DNA from: Candidatus Moranbacteria bacterium UBA2282
GTDB taxonomy: Bacteria > Patescibacteriota > Minisyncoccia > Moranbacterales > UBA2206
Direction of reading: 5' to 3'
Length of the DNA: 41,616 bases
Assembly (NCBI GenBank): GCA_002345745.1
Contig: DDWQ01000014.1
Location: 90,836-132,451, forward strand
The translations under genes were made by a program, and so were the position numbers. The stretch's first letter is position 1. Every line of letters begins with the position of its first letter. The notes beneath the pieces were generated by a model, which was given only the letters and a program-made list of their open reading frames with translations, was not told the DNA's origin and ran no database searches. Shown here piece by piece: positions 1-8,461 of this stretch.

Positions 1-1025
1 CCGATTATAAGAGTGTCAAAGTTACTGTTTCATGGGATGGTGCCAGCGATGCCAAAAGTAAAGTCGAATTAATGGCTCGTTTTGTCCCACCTGGAATAGA
101 ACAAAACACTTCTGGCGGGACACTCTCAATTAATATTATTGGTAGTGATGGTATTGGTGTTCCACAATCTGAAGTGCATATTACTAATTCAACAATTTTA
201 CCGACTGTTAATATGTCAGTTTTGACTGATAATAGCGGAAATATAATTTTGCCAGGAGCGAAACAATCAATTCAACAATATTATATTAGCGTTGCTAAGG
301 ATGGGTATGAGGCAGTTACAACAATTAATCCAGATTCAGTTGCTTATTCGGTTATTGATGTCCCAGCTTCAGTTGTAGATGGTATGCTTAATACTAAGAG
401 CATCATTCAGGACAAATTAATTGATTTGAAGATAATAGCAGTAGATTATTTAGGTGTGCCATTGCCTAATATAAGTTTTAGTATTGAAGGTGGCAGAATT
501 TTAGGGTCTGATATGCTGTATTCCCCTGCAAAACCAACATATAATTTAATAGCAGATAAAATAACAGATACTGATGGAGAAGTTAAATTTAATGATATAA
601 GTCCGGGTCAATTTTTTATTTCTAATATAGTTGCAGTATCTGGATATACGTTAATTGGAATGGATAATTTTTCCAGTATTGATTTGGAGGATAATAAATA
701 TGCGATAGTTATTCCTCCTGGTAGTTCTCAGGAAATTAATATGAAATTTGCCAAAAATGATGACAACTCATTACTGGCACAGGTCTTTACACAGGCAGAT
801 GATTCACCAATAGCTGGTGCTGAAGTCACACTGAGTAACACTAGCGGTTATAATGAAAAACAAACAACTTTGATAGATGGAGTGGCTTTTTTGCCTGCTT
901 CAGACACGCAATTAACAGCTGGCACATATGAACTAAAAGTAACTGCTGAGGGGTTTGCTGATTATACAGCAAATATTGATATTGATAAATTGACAACGCA
1001 ACAAATAAAATTAACTTCCATCTAA
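1..1025 (+). CDS. Secreted surface protein with Ig-like/carboxypeptidase-regulatory repeats (5' partial)
   Basis: The frame is open from base 3 at the window edge to the TAA at 1023-1025, so the N-terminus lies outside the window; the ATG at 72 is internal to the frame and probably not the start. The visible part is beta-rich. It has at least two segments resembling CarboxypepD_reg/SdrD-B-like domains: one begins near IDLKIIAVDYLGVPLP, the other near AQVFTQADDSPIAGAEV and ends in a YELKVTAEGFADYT pattern. Such domains occur in secreted adhesins and pilus-associated proteins. The stop is two bases before the next prepilin gene, so it is probably co-transcribed with pilus genes. A role as a minor pilin or tip adhesin is inferred; no type III signal is visible because the start is missing. 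Confidence 0.7.
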   Translation, partial: DYKSVKVTVSWDGASDAKSKVELMARFVPPGIEQNTSGGTLSINIIGSDGIGVPQSEVHITNSTILPTVNMSVLTDNSGNIILPGAKQSIQQYYISVAKDGYEAVTTINPDSVAYSVIDVPASVVDGMLNTKSIIQDKLIDLKIIAVDYLGVPLPNISFSIEGGRILGSDMLYSPAKPTYNLIADKITDTDGEVKFNDISPGQFFISNIVAVSGYTLIGMDNFSSIDLEDNKYAIVIPPGSSQEINMKFAKNDDNSLLAQVFTQADDSPIAGAEVTLSNTSGYNEKQTTLIDGVAFLPASDTQLTAGTYELKVTAEGFADYTANIDIDKLTTQQIKLTSI

Positions 1026-1027
1026 CT

Positions 1028-1663
1028 ATGAGGCAAAAAAATAAAAATAATTCGGGAATGACTATTGTAGAAATGATGGTCGCAATTGCTATTTTGGTGG
1101 TGGCTATGGCTGGTTTCACGTTGCTTTTTTTGCGAAGCTGGAAAGTGAATTCGTATACGATAGAAATGGGACAAGCATCTTTTTCTGCTTCTCAGGGTGT
1201 AAATACCGTTGTGGGTTATGTGCGAAAAGTTAGGCAGGCAGATAATGGGTCATATCCAATAAGTTTAGCAAAGGAACAAGAACTAGTTGTGTTTTCTGAT
1301 TATGATAAAGATGGAATTACTGAAAGATTACATTTCTATTTGCAAAATGAACAAATAAAGATGGGCGTAGCTAATCCAACAAATACAATTCCAAAAATAT
1401 ATCCAACAGATGATGAACAGACTAATATTCTAGCAAATAATATTGTTAATACTATTTCAGAACCAATTTTCTATTATTATAATAACAATTATCCAGGAGA
1501 TGCAGTTAACAATCCGCTAGGATCACCAGTTAATATTTCAACAGTAAGACTGATAAAAATATTTTTAAAAGTTAACATTGACCCAGCTCGTAATACAAAT
1601 GATATTGAAATGCAATCATTTGTGGAGTTGCGAAATCTAAATGATTACGATCGAATAAAATAA
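1028..1663 (+). CDS. Prepilin-type N-terminal methylation domain protein (PilV/PilW-like minor pilin)
   Basis: This 211-residue protein starts with a type III signal: a short basic leader ending in Gly14, then MTIVEMMVAIAILVVAMAGF. This gives the canonical Gly|Met cleavage point and Glu at position +5, followed by a hydrophobic helix. After cleavage by prepilin peptidase it would enter the pilus or its priming complex. The C-terminal part (residues ~45-211) is a variable globular head without a recognised domain. It follows the preceding gene by two bases and precedes a PilX-like gene by five, so it belongs to the pilus operon. Size and order fit a PilV/PilW type minor pilin, but the exact subtype is inferred. 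Confidence 0.85.
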   Translation: MRQKNKNNSGMTIVEMMVAIAILVVAMAGFTLLFLRSWKVNSYTIEMGQASFSASQGVNTVVGYVRKVRQADNGSYPISLAKEQELVVFSDYDKDGITERLHFYLQNEQIKMGVANPTNTIPKIYPTDDEQTNILANNIVNTISEPIFYYYNNNYPGDAVNNPLGSPVNISTVRLIKIFLKVNIDPARNTNDIEMQSFVELRNLNDYDRIK

Positions 1664-1710
1664 AAAATATGATTTTTTTTAGTACAAATAAAAAATATTT
1701 TTGCCAAAAG

Positions 1711-3138
1711 ATGGATAACAAAAAAGGTTCAGCCTTGGCGTATGCTTTAGTTATAATGGCAATTGTAGCCATAATACTAACATCACTTTTGCAGTATATT
1801 TCTTCGCAACTGCGTTTTAGTTATTCCAGAGGGGAAAGAGAGCAGGCTTTTCAAGTGGCTGAATCGGGAATATATTTTTACCGATGGTATCTTGCACATG
1901 AAGTTTCAGGAAAAACTGCCCAACAAATAAAAACTTTTTGGCAAGACAGTGATCCGTATGGCGTTAACACTCCTTATGAAGCTGAATTTTTTGATTTAGA
2001 AGGTGGTGCTATCGGAAAATATCAGCTTCAGGTTCAGCCGCCTGATCTAGATTCAACGATTGTTATGGTAAAATCAACCGGTTGGACATACAAAGATCCA
2101 AATATGAAAAGAACGGTACAAGCTAGATTTCGCCGCCCTTCTTGGAGTGAATTTGCTGTGGCCGCAAATGATGTGATGCGCTTTGGAATTGGCACTGAGG
2201 TTTATGGAAAGATTCATTCTAATGATGGCATCCGCTTTGATGGTATAGCTCATAACATTGTTAGCAGTTCGAAGGATAATTATGATGACCCAGATCACTC
2301 TGGCGGCAATGAATTTGGCGTGCACACGCATATTGCACCAACAGATCCATTGCCACCAACAGCCGTACCACAGCGTACAGATGTTTTCAAAGCAGGAAGG
2401 CAGTTTCCGTTGCCAGTAATTGATTTCAATGGGATACTATCAGATCTTAATAATATCAAAGTAGAATCAAAAATATCAGGGCATGGTTTATATTTTGATG
2501 AAACTGGTGGTGGCAGAAGAATTATCCTTAAAACTGATGGAACTTTTGATATGTGCACGGTGCACGCTTATAACTTCTCGTCGTATAATATTACTAAATA
2601 TAAAAAAGTTTCTAATTTAAACAAAACATGTTCCACTTGTAGCGGGGATTGTTTGGAAACGCATACTATCCCCAATAACGGAGTTATTTTTGTGGAGGAT
2701 AATGTTTGGATAGAAGGAACTATTAATAACTCAAGAGTGACAATTGTAGCAGCAAATCTTAATAACGGAACACCGGCAAATATTTATATTGGTAATAATA
2801 GTCTATTATATACTAATTTTAATGGTAAGGATATTATAGGTCTTATTGCTCAGCAAGATTTAAGTGTTATTTTTGATAGCCAAAATAATTTAACTATTGA
2901 TGCAGCTCTCTTAGCACAGTCTGGTCGAGTTGGACGTGATTATTATTCCGGAAATTATAAAAATTCAATAACGGTTAATGGTTCTATTGCAACAAATTTA
3001 CGTTATGGTTTTGCTTATACGGATGGAACTGGGTATGATACCCGTATTTTGAATTTTGATAATAATTTATTATATTTCCCCCCACCATACTTTCCAACTG
3101 GTACAGAGTATTCCATAGATCTTTGGGATGAACTATAA
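1711..3138 (+). CDS. PilX-like pilus assembly protein
   Basis: I prefer the ATG at 1711, which gives 475 residues beginning MDNKKGSALAYALVIM. That is a short basic leader ending in Gly followed by a hydrophobic helix, as in class III signals; an in-frame ATG at 1669 would add 14 residues before it. Position +5 is Tyr rather than Glu, which is typical of PilX/GspK-like non-methylated pseudopilins. The motif REQAFQVAESGIYFYRW right after the helix is the usual PilX/PulK-like signature. The remaining ~400 residues are beta-rich, Asn-rich and include a CSTCSGDC cysteine cluster. The gene is in the same operon as the minor pilin upstream. The function as a non-major pilin that primes assembly is inferred from the family. 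Confidence 0.75.
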   Translation: MDNKKGSALAYALVIMAIVAIILTSLLQYISSQLRFSYSRGEREQAFQVAESGIYFYRWYLAHEVSGKTAQQIKTFWQDSDPYGVNTPYEAEFFDLEGGAIGKYQLQVQPPDLDSTIVMVKSTGWTYKDPNMKRTVQARFRRPSWSEFAVAANDVMRFGIGTEVYGKIHSNDGIRFDGIAHNIVSSSKDNYDDPDHSGGNEFGVHTHIAPTDPLPPTAVPQRTDVFKAGRQFPLPVIDFNGILSDLNNIKVESKISGHGLYFDETGGGRRIILKTDGTFDMCTVHAYNFSSYNITKYKKVSNLNKTCSTCSGDCLETHTIPNNGVIFVEDNVWIEGTINNSRVTIVAANLNNGTPANIYIGNNSLLYTNFNGKDIIGLIAQQDLSVIFDSQNNLTIDAALLAQSGRVGRDYYSGNYKNSITVNGSIATNLRYGFAYTDGTGYDTRILNFDNNLLYFPPPYFPTGTEYSIDLWDEL

Positions 3139-3223
3139 ATAACATTAGCAATAAAGAAAAAATAATATAAAAAAATTAATATAATTTAAAAAAAACTATT
3201 AGTATGCTAAAATGTCAGTAGGG

Positions 3224-3229
3224 TAAAAT
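3224..3229 (+). promoter_or_regulatory. Candidate -10 box of the first pilM (leaderless arrangement)
   Basis: TAAAAT is followed by exactly six bases and then the ATG at 3236, the spacing seen at several other operon heads here. No good -35 is visible. An alternative extended -10 (TGCTAAAAT, 3205-3213) lies just upstream and would give a short leader instead. Confidence 0.4.
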
Positions 3230-3235
3230 GTTTAT

Positions 3236-4315
3236 ATGAATTATTTAAATAAAAATATAATAAATTTTGAGCCAAGAATTATTGGGCTAGATTTGAGTGA
3301 TCTTTCAGTTAAAGTTTTTCAAATTGAAAAAAATGGTAATCAAGATATTGTATGTGGATATGCTACGACAGATATTCCTCCTAATAGTATCGAGGATGGA
3401 AAAATAATTAAAAAAGAAGCTGTCGTTGAAGCTATAAAGGCAATGTTAAAATCATCTGATGCAAAAAAAATAAACTCTAATAAAGTTATTTGCTCATTGC
3501 CAGAATTAAAAGCCTTTGTGAGAATAATAACTATTCCAAAAATGAGTGAGGAAGAGGCTAATGAGGCAGTAAAATGGGAAATGGAGGCAGGAATGCCGAT
3601 GTCTTTGGCTGAAGTATATTTTGAATGGCAGTTCTTAGAATCCAACGAGGATGAAAATCAACGCGTTCTAACTGTTGCAGTGGCTAGAGAAATTGTAGAC
3701 AGTTGGATGGAAGTTTTGACTTTAGCTGGATTGGATGTGTACGGATTGGAGGTTGAATCGATAGCCACTATAAGAAGTTTAATAGATAATAATGCTTCTA
3801 GGGGTGAGACGGCCTTGATTGTTGATTTGGGTGCACGGAGAACTAACTTCATAATTGCAGAAGGTGTAATTCCATTTTTCACTTCAAGTGTTCCATTTTC
3901 ATCAGAAAGTATAAATGATGCAATAATTAAGAAATTAAATTTAAGCAGTGCTGAAGCTGAAAAAATAAAAATAAATAATGGAATTGAAAACACAAAAAAA
4001 ACAAATCCAATTTTTGCAGCTGTTAAGCCTTCACTTGAAAATTTAGTGGTAGAAATTATAAAAACAATAGATTTTTATGGTGAAATGTTCAAGCAAGATC
4101 AGAGTATAAATAAAATTATTTTATGTGGAGGAGGATCAAGTATGAAGGGTTTGCCTGAATATCTTGAAAAAAGAATAAAAAAAGATGTTATTATCGGTAA
4201 TCCATGGATTAATTTGAAACTAAAAAGTAATTTACCGCCGATAAATAAAGAGACCTCTATGCGATATGCTACAGCCATTGGGCTAGCTATTCGAGGAAGC
4301 AATTATGGAAATTAA
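3236..4315 (+). CDS. pilM: Type IV pilus assembly protein PilM (copy 1)
   Basis: PilM is the actin-like cytoplasmic ATPase that binds the PilN N-terminus and links the inner-membrane alignment complex to the motors. This 359-residue protein has the expected fold markers: a phosphate-1 loop near residues 16-28 (IIGLDLSDLSVKV), a second loop VDLGARRTNF near residue 195, and the C-terminal adenosine motif ILCGGGSSMKGL near residue 297. Length matches the family (about 350). It heads a compact set, overlapping the PilN-like gene by 11 bp. A second, diverged pilM lies at 34062, so this genome carries two PilMNO sets. Confidence 0.9.
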   Translation: MNYLNKNIINFEPRIIGLDLSDLSVKVFQIEKNGNQDIVCGYATTDIPPNSIEDGKIIKKEAVVEAIKAMLKSSDAKKINSNKVICSLPELKAFVRIITIPKMSEEEANEAVKWEMEAGMPMSLAEVYFEWQFLESNEDENQRVLTVAVAREIVDSWMEVLTLAGLDVYGLEVESIATIRSLIDNNASRGETALIVDLGARRTNFIIAEGVIPFFTSSVPFSSESINDAIIKKLNLSSAEAEKIKINNGIENTKKTNPIFAAVKPSLENLVVEIIKTIDFYGEMFKQDQSINKIILCGGGSSMKGLPEYLEKRIKKDVIIGNPWINLKLKSNLPPINKETSMRYATAIGLAIRGSNYGN

Positions 4316-4859
4316 ACTTAATCTCATCCCTCAATATAGAAAAGATGAAATAGCACAATCAACTAGATTGAGGACAATTTTGCGTTGGGCGATTGAATTA
4401 TTTTTTATAATTATCATTTTTTTTGTGATCCTATTGAGTTTAAAATACATTTTGATTTTTAGCATAGATATTCAGACTAGCGAATTGGAAAGCAAACAAA
4501 AAAAGGAAAGATACGAAAAAGTTATTAACCTAGATGATAACTTTAAAACAGCGAATGCATTGGTATCATTTAATGAATCAATTCAAGGCGATCAGCTATA
4601 TTGGTCAAGATTATTTGAAAAACTTAGTGAGATAATACCAGATGGGATCAGTGTTATTAAATTAGCTAGTAAAAATAACATGATTTTAATAGCTGGTACG
4701 GCGGATACTAGAGACATTCTGGTAGATATGCGTGAAAAACTCTCACAAGAACAATGTTTTTATAATGTTAATTTACCGCTATCTAATTTAGTTTCTAAAG
4801 ACAATGTAGCATTTCAAATAGAATTTGATATAAAAAATGAATGTATAAAAAATAAATGA
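4305..4859 (+). CDS. pilN: PilN-like inner-membrane alignment protein (copy 1)
   Basis: This 184-residue protein has PilN architecture. A short cytoplasmic N-terminus contains the INLIPQ-like PilM-binding motif (here EIKLNLIPQYRKDE at residues 2-15). It is followed by one transmembrane helix (about 28-52), a periplasmic coiled segment and a small ferredoxin-like domain. The ATG lies inside the end of pilM, behind a GAGGAAG ribosome site at 4294-4300. With PilO it would form the periplasmic ring that aligns the pilus machine. The motif and the position between PilM and PilO make the call firm even though sequence similarity is low in this family. Confidence 0.85.
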   Translation: MEIKLNLIPQYRKDEIAQSTRLRTILRWAIELFFIIIIFFVILLSLKYILIFSIDIQTSELESKQKKERYEKVINLDDNFKTANALVSFNESIQGDQLYWSRLFEKLSEIIPDGISVIKLASKNNMILIAGTADTRDILVDMREKLSQEQCFYNVNLPLSNLVSKDNVAFQIEFDIKNECIKNK

Positions 4860-5482
4860 AAGATTTTTTTAAAAAATATAAAACTCAATCCATAGTTGGT
4901 GCGTATATCTGCATAGTCTGTATGCTATTCTATTTTTTGGTTGTTCCGACTATTAATGAAATAAAAAATAGTGCAAATAAAATCAATCAAGGGAAAATTA
5001 TCAGTGAGTTAAACGAGGAGCGACTGGCAAATGTAGTCACTATGGAAGATAATTATAACAAGTTTATAGATAATGAAGAAAATTTTAATATTGTTATTGA
5101 GCCCAATAGTGAGGTGGATTTGATTAAAGAGCTGGAGTCTATTGCCGAGCAAACTGGCAACAGGATTGAATTCAAAATACAAGAGAATGTGGACGATAAG
5201 TTAAGGTCAAGGCAAAAAATAGCCGAAAATGATATTAAGGGTAATTTAAAAAATTCTAATTATCTCTCAATGCTAATTGCTATCGAGGGTGATCATTCCG
5301 GTTTAGTGAATTTTATTCATAAAATTGAAAATTATAAGAAAACAATAAATATAATATCAATAAGTTCTGAAAAAAAAGAAATTTCTGGTGATAGCAGGAT
5401 TTCAAATTCTGTTGATGTAATTTCCAGTGAAAAAGAAGTTATAAATAGTATTTTTGACGTAGTTGTTTATATAAAAAAATGA
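4856..5482 (+). CDS. pilO: PilO-like inner-membrane alignment protein (copy 1)
   Basis: This is a 208-residue bitopic protein with a short basic N-terminus, a transmembrane helix at about residues 13-33, a coiled coil (about 35-75) and a small C-terminal domain (about 85-208). This is the PilO layout. The start overlaps the PilN stop (ATGA), indicating translational coupling. PilO pairs with PilN in the periplasm. The family is poorly conserved at sequence level, so the name rests on topology and gene order (PilM-PilN-PilO). Confidence 0.8.
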   Translation: MKDFFKKYKTQSIVGAYICIVCMLFYFLVVPTINEIKNSANKINQGKIISELNEERLANVVTMEDNYNKFIDNEENFNIVIEPNSEVDLIKELESIAEQTGNRIEFKIQENVDDKLRSRQKIAENDIKGNLKNSNYLSMLIAIEGDHSGLVNFIHKIENYKKTINIISISSEKKEISGDSRISNSVDVISSEKEVINSIFDVVVYIKK

Positions 5483-5805
5483 AATTAGAATTAAAAAATT
5501 TACAGGACGGAATCAATTTCAATAAACTTTCAAAAAGTGTAGGTCACTTTATTGTGAGAGCGGAGGGTTATATTTTGTTTTTGATATTCACTATTTTTTT
5601 GGGATATTGTGGCTATATTTGGTATAGTTATGTATACAAATATCAATGGGATGATGCAAAAAAGCAAGCCTACATAAATACTCAAAAATCTAGTGTTGCG
5701 TTTGATCAAGAAAAATTTGAGAAGGTTCTAAGTGAAATAAAAACTAGACAGGCTGAATATGATAGGGTAGTTGATAATCAAAAAAATATTTTTAACACGA
5801 AGTAA
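5479..5805 (+). CDS. Small single-pass membrane protein in the pilus operon
   Basis: This 108-residue protein starts by a 4-bp overlap with the PilO stop. It has a cytoplasmic N-terminus of about 28 residues, one transmembrane helix (about 30-52, GYILFLIFTIFLGYCGYIWY) and a charged C-terminal region rich in Lys, Glu and Gln that could form a coiled coil. I do not recognise a family. The translational coupling to pilO and its place as last gene of the set suggest a structural partner of PilN/PilO. It is not a lipoprotein, so it is not an evident PilP. Downstream the gene converges with the methyltransferase after 35 bp. Confidence 0.65.
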   Translation: MKLELKNLQDGINFNKLSKSVGHFIVRAEGYILFLIFTIFLGYCGYIWYSYVYKYQWDDAKKQAYINTQKSSVAFDQEKFEKVLSEIKTRQAEYDRVVDNQKNIFNTK

Positions 5806-5840
5806 TCTGGTATGAATTTTTATTATTTTAATGAAGCAAT

Positions 5841-6527
5841 TTAATTTTTTTTCAAATAAGCAATCCAGTAATTTCTTTTGTAGGGCTGTCCGTCGAAATT
5901 AGTGTAGCCGCTTTTTTTAGTGAGATAGGCTATTTCAAAAAACTTCCCATAAGTTGATCGAAAATCTTGTTCAGAAAAAACTCTTTCAATCAAGCCACTT
6001 TTTGGCATTACATAAGTATCTTTTTCTGACCCAGGAAATTTTTTGAGTAACTTTTTGGCATTTTTATCGCTATCTCTGCAAAGTGCTCTGACAAATAAAT
6101 AGCCGGTATTTTTTAATGTTCTAGACACCTCTGCTAAATATAATTCACGCTCATTTTCATCAAGAGCATTAGAAGAAGTTATGTCTAAAATCATATCAAA
6201 ATTCTCAGAAGTAAAAGGATATTTTTCACCAATGCTTTGCTCTAGATATGTAACTGGAATTTCAGATTTTTTTGCTCGTTTTTTAGCTAGCACAATGGCG
6301 GATGGCGATATTTCCATGCCAACAACCTCATTTCCAAAATTTGCTAAATAGTTGGAATTGCGTCCAGTTCCACAGCCCAGATCCAGAACCTTGAGGTCAA
6401 ATATTTTAAGTCCGGTTTGTTTTTTGAAGAACTTTAAAAAACGCAGAACATCACCTTGAGGATTGTCGCCCTTAGTGATGAAAAGTGGATTACGATATTC
6501 TTTTTCCCAAGCAATTTTTTGCGCCAT
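5841..6527 (-). CDS. Class I SAM-dependent methyltransferase
   Basis: I place the start at the ATG ending at 6527 (MAQKIAWEKEYRNP, 228 residues). The longer open frame runs back through the upstream terminator and tRNA-Arg and cannot be coding. Motif I is clear: VLDLGCGTGRNSNYLANFG near residue 45, followed by VVGMEISPSAIVLAKKRA (acidic residue of motif II) and DMILDITSSNAL (motif IV-like). This is the Rossmann methyltransferase fold of the Methyltransf_11/25 type. The substrate cannot be read from the sequence; small-molecule or lipid methylation is as possible as any other. The gene lies directly after the tRNA cluster terminator on the same strand. Confidence 0.85.
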   Translation of the reverse strand: MAQKIAWEKEYRNPLFITKGDNPQGDVLRFLKFFKKQTGLKIFDLKVLDLGCGTGRNSNYLANFGNEVVGMEISPSAIVLAKKRAKKSEIPVTYLEQSIGEKYPFTSENFDMILDITSSNALDENERELYLAEVSRTLKNTGYLFVRALCRDSDKNAKKLLKKFPGSEKDTYVMPKSGLIERVFSEQDFRSTYGKFFEIAYLTKKSGYTNFDGQPYKRNYWIAYLKKN

Positions 6528-6536
6528 ATTTTCTAT

Positions 6537-6566
6537 TAAAAGCAGTCCTGAATATTCAGGACTGCT
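6537..6566 (-). terminator. Intrinsic terminator after tRNA-Arg(TCG)
   Basis: An 11-bp perfect stem (AGCAGTCCTGA with a 4-base loop) is followed on the minus strand by TTTT. It closes the four-tRNA run and separates it from the methyltransferase. Confidence 0.75.
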
Positions 6567-6573
6567 TTCATTA

Positions 6574-6649
6574 TGGTGCGCCCTGCAGGATTCGGACCTA
6601 CGACCCCTTGGTTCGAAGCCAAGTACTCTATCCACTGAGCTAAGGGCGC
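6574..6649 (-). tRNA. tRNA-Arg(TCG), CCA encoded
   Basis: Cloverleaf on the minus strand. The acceptor pairs GCGCCCT/AGGGCGC, the anticodon stem is CTTGG/CCAAG and the loop CTTCGAA gives anticodon TCG. It is the only one of the eight tRNAs here with a genome-encoded CCA (complement of 6574-6576). It is last in the cluster Arg(TCT)-Lys-His-Arg(TCG). Confidence 0.95.
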
Positions 6650-6679
6650 ATGCAATGTTCTAAATAAAAATCTACAGAG

Positions 6680-6754
6680 GGGCGGCCACTGGGAGTCGAA
6701 CCCAACTTCTCAGTACCACAAACTGATGTCTTAGCCGATAGACGATGGCCGCCC
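6680..6754 (-). tRNA. tRNA-His(GTG)
   Basis: The acceptor is GGCGGCC/GGCCGCC and the anticodon loop TTGTGGT gives GTG. A G at -1 opposite C73 is encoded, the identity element of histidine tRNA; both are included in the coordinates. CCA is not encoded. The flanks pair for ten more bases (see findings). Confidence 0.95.
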
Positions 6755-6789
6755 CTCTATAGATTTAGTGTGCTATTAAATTGTTTCGG

Positions 6790-6862
6790 TGCACTCACCA
6801 GGACTCGAACCTGGGACCATATCCTTAAGAGGGATCTGCTCTACCAACTGAGCTATGAGTGC
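6790..6862 (-). tRNA. tRNA-Lys(CTT)
   Basis: The acceptor is GCACTCA/TGAGTGC, the D arm is GCTC/GAGC and the anticodon loop CTCTTAA gives CTT. Discriminator A is followed by CCG, so CCA is not encoded. The outermost anticodon-stem pair (27-43) reads G-A. Confidence 0.93.
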
Positions 6863-6939
6863 AGGTTAGTTGAAAGCTTATAAAGTCTAAAAGTCAAAAG
6901 AAATAGCTTTGGACTTTATGGACTTTACGAACTTTTTAG

Positions 6940-7012
6940 TGCGCCGGGCAGGAATCGGACCTGCGACCAATAGCTTAGAAGGCTACTGCTCTATCCACTG
7001 AGCTACCGGCGC
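6940..7012 (-). tRNA. tRNA-Arg(TCT)
   Basis: The acceptor is GCGCCGG/CCGGCGC and the anticodon stem TAGC/GCTA with loop CTTCTAA gives TCT. CCA is not encoded. It is the first gene of the minus-strand tRNA run, about 54 bp downstream of the VanW-domain gene's stop. Confidence 0.95.
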
Positions 7013-7066
7013 AGATTCAAAATTGCTAGTTTATAATAGCAACAAAGAAGTGATTAGTCAATTAAA

Positions 7067-8353
7067 CTAGGTAGTTTTGTTTGCCTTCAGATATCGAGAC
7101 CATTCATTTTTTGACCAGTCCTTAGGTTTTTCTGTTAGTATTTCTCCTGGGTGAGGATATTTACTAGCAGATTCGTAACTGCTATTAAAAATATCTTCAC
7201 GCAAAAGCTCATCTTTGGAATTAAAAACTTGTTGCGTGAAAGTCGTTTTCATTGAACCATCCAGATTTTTTTCTGTGATTGTTGGACCAAGTACTGTTGT
7301 TTTTCTGCCATCAGACGTTCCATAAAATCTGAATATGAGTTCAGTACCAATAATCTCAGTTTGGATAAGAATATGTGACGGCGTGTTGTTAATAAATTGC
7401 AAGTCTGGCTTGGGCACATATACTGTAGCATCCATACCTTGCGGATTATAGTAGGAAACAGCATAGGCATGATTTCGGCGTGCAGTTATTTCCAGTCCGC
7501 TATAGATTGCTGCCCGAAAAGCCGTGGTTGAAACTTGGCAAATTCCTCCGCCAAAATCTAATTCTGTCTTATCTTTTTTTATGACTAGCTCTGGCAAATA
7601 TCCATGTTCGCCGTCTACCTCACCTAATATTGTAACAAAAGAAAATTCCTCACCAGGTTTTATAAGCACGCCATTGAATCTTTTAGCAGCTACATTGATA
7701 TTAAAAACTCTATTTCTAGTCGATCCCTTGAAATTAGAATGACCCTCGCCGATTAGTTCAGTTATGCCGAGATTATTAATTGAGTTAGCGGAAACTTCTG
7801 GTGTTTTTTCAGTATAAGGCAATTCAATCGAGCTAGCAGAATCAGTATTGGTTAAATATTTAACTAATATAGCTAGACTAGCATCTTTATTGAGCTCAAT
7901 GCCATTTTGACTTAGAGAAAAAACAGAAACTTTGCCATTTTCTATGGTTAATTTTGCGTCAGCTGGATCACTATTGACCTTGTTAGATAAATCATTCAGA
8001 AATTTATTAATTAATTCTGTGTCTAAAAATAATTCAGACGACTTTTCTATATGTTTTTCACGCTTGATATCAAAAGTTAATTTGCACAGAATTGATTTTT
8101 CATAAGCACAAATATTTGAATTCTCTATTTCTGATTTATAATTTTTGTTATATCTTAGGTTATTTTTTTCGATAATCCAGCTTAAAACCTCAGCTTTAGA
8201 AAGCGGATAATTTAATCCATTTATGCGAAGGGTGGTATCTGCTAGCACACTTTTGCTAGTCGCCAACTCTAGAGGAATTGTTTTGGCCATAGTGAAACTA
8301 TCGCTGGCTAGCAACAGGCACAAAAAAATACTAATTTTTAAAAGTTTTAGCAT
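7067..8353 (-). CDS. VanW-domain secreted protein
   Basis: This 428-residue protein has an N-terminal signal peptide or membrane anchor (KLLKISIFLCLLLASDSFTM). A peptidoglycan-binding_4-like region (about residues 50-190) follows, and then a VanW domain (about 215-350) with the hallmark stretches FSFVTILGEVDGEHGYLPE and DFGGGICQVSTTAFRAAI. VanW-domain proteins are abundant in Gram-positive bacteria and Patescibacteria. They act at the cell wall, but their biochemical role is not established and vancomycin resistance should not be assumed. The ATG lies six bases after a -10 box, so the mRNA is probably leaderless. The C-terminal tail is charged and probably disordered. Confidence 0.88.
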   Translation of the reverse strand: MLKLLKISIFLCLLLASDSFTMAKTIPLELATSKSVLADTTLRINGLNYPLSKAEVLSWIIEKNNLRYNKNYKSEIENSNICAYEKSILCKLTFDIKREKHIEKSSELFLDTELINKFLNDLSNKVNSDPADAKLTIENGKVSVFSLSQNGIELNKDASLAILVKYLTNTDSASSIELPYTEKTPEVSANSINNLGITELIGEGHSNFKGSTRNRVFNINVAAKRFNGVLIKPGEEFSFVTILGEVDGEHGYLPELVIKKDKTELDFGGGICQVSTTAFRAAIYSGLEITARRNHAYAVSYYNPQGMDATVYVPKPDLQFINNTPSHILIQTEIIGTELIFRFYGTSDGRKTTVLGPTITEKNLDGSMKTTFTQQVFNSKDELLREDIFNSSYESASKYPHPGEILTEKPKDWSKNEWSRYLKANKTT

Positions 8354-8359
8354 AGGTTA

Positions 8360-8388
8360 ATGATAGCCTAAAACGACCATAAAATCAA
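8360..8388 (-). promoter_or_regulatory. Promoter of the VanW-domain gene (leaderless)
   Basis: On the minus strand TTGATT (8383-8388), a 17-bp spacer and TATCAT (8360-8365) are followed by six bases and the ATG. Transcription would start at or next to the start codon. Confidence 0.65.
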
Positions 8389-8413
8389 TACACAAGACTA
8401 TTGCGGTAGATAT

Positions 8414-8448
8414 AAAAAACGCTCCAATTTTATATTGAAGCGTTTTTT
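8414..8448 (-). terminator. Terminator after hsp20
   Basis: A long stem (AAAAAACGCT.../...AGCGTTTTTT) lies between two minus-strand genes. The single mismatch seen on the plus strand becomes a G-U pair in minus-strand RNA, so it fits termination of the hsp20 gene. It has A/T runs on both sides. Confidence 0.75.
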
Positions 8449-8461
8449 GTGACGAGAGAGA

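Noticed and set aside
6528..6635. N-terminal extension of the methyltransferase frame through 36 more codons
   Set aside because: It is the translation of the terminator hairpin and of tRNA-Arg(TCG); the ATG ending at 6527 gives a normal-length enzyme.
6671..6763. The extended tRNA-His stem as a transcription terminator
   Set aside because: The stem encloses the whole tRNA, which is far too long a loop for an intrinsic terminator.
7067..8353. Vancomycin resistance from the VanW-domain gene
   Set aside because: VanW domains are widespread without resistance, and no vanHAX or vanRS-like genes are present.
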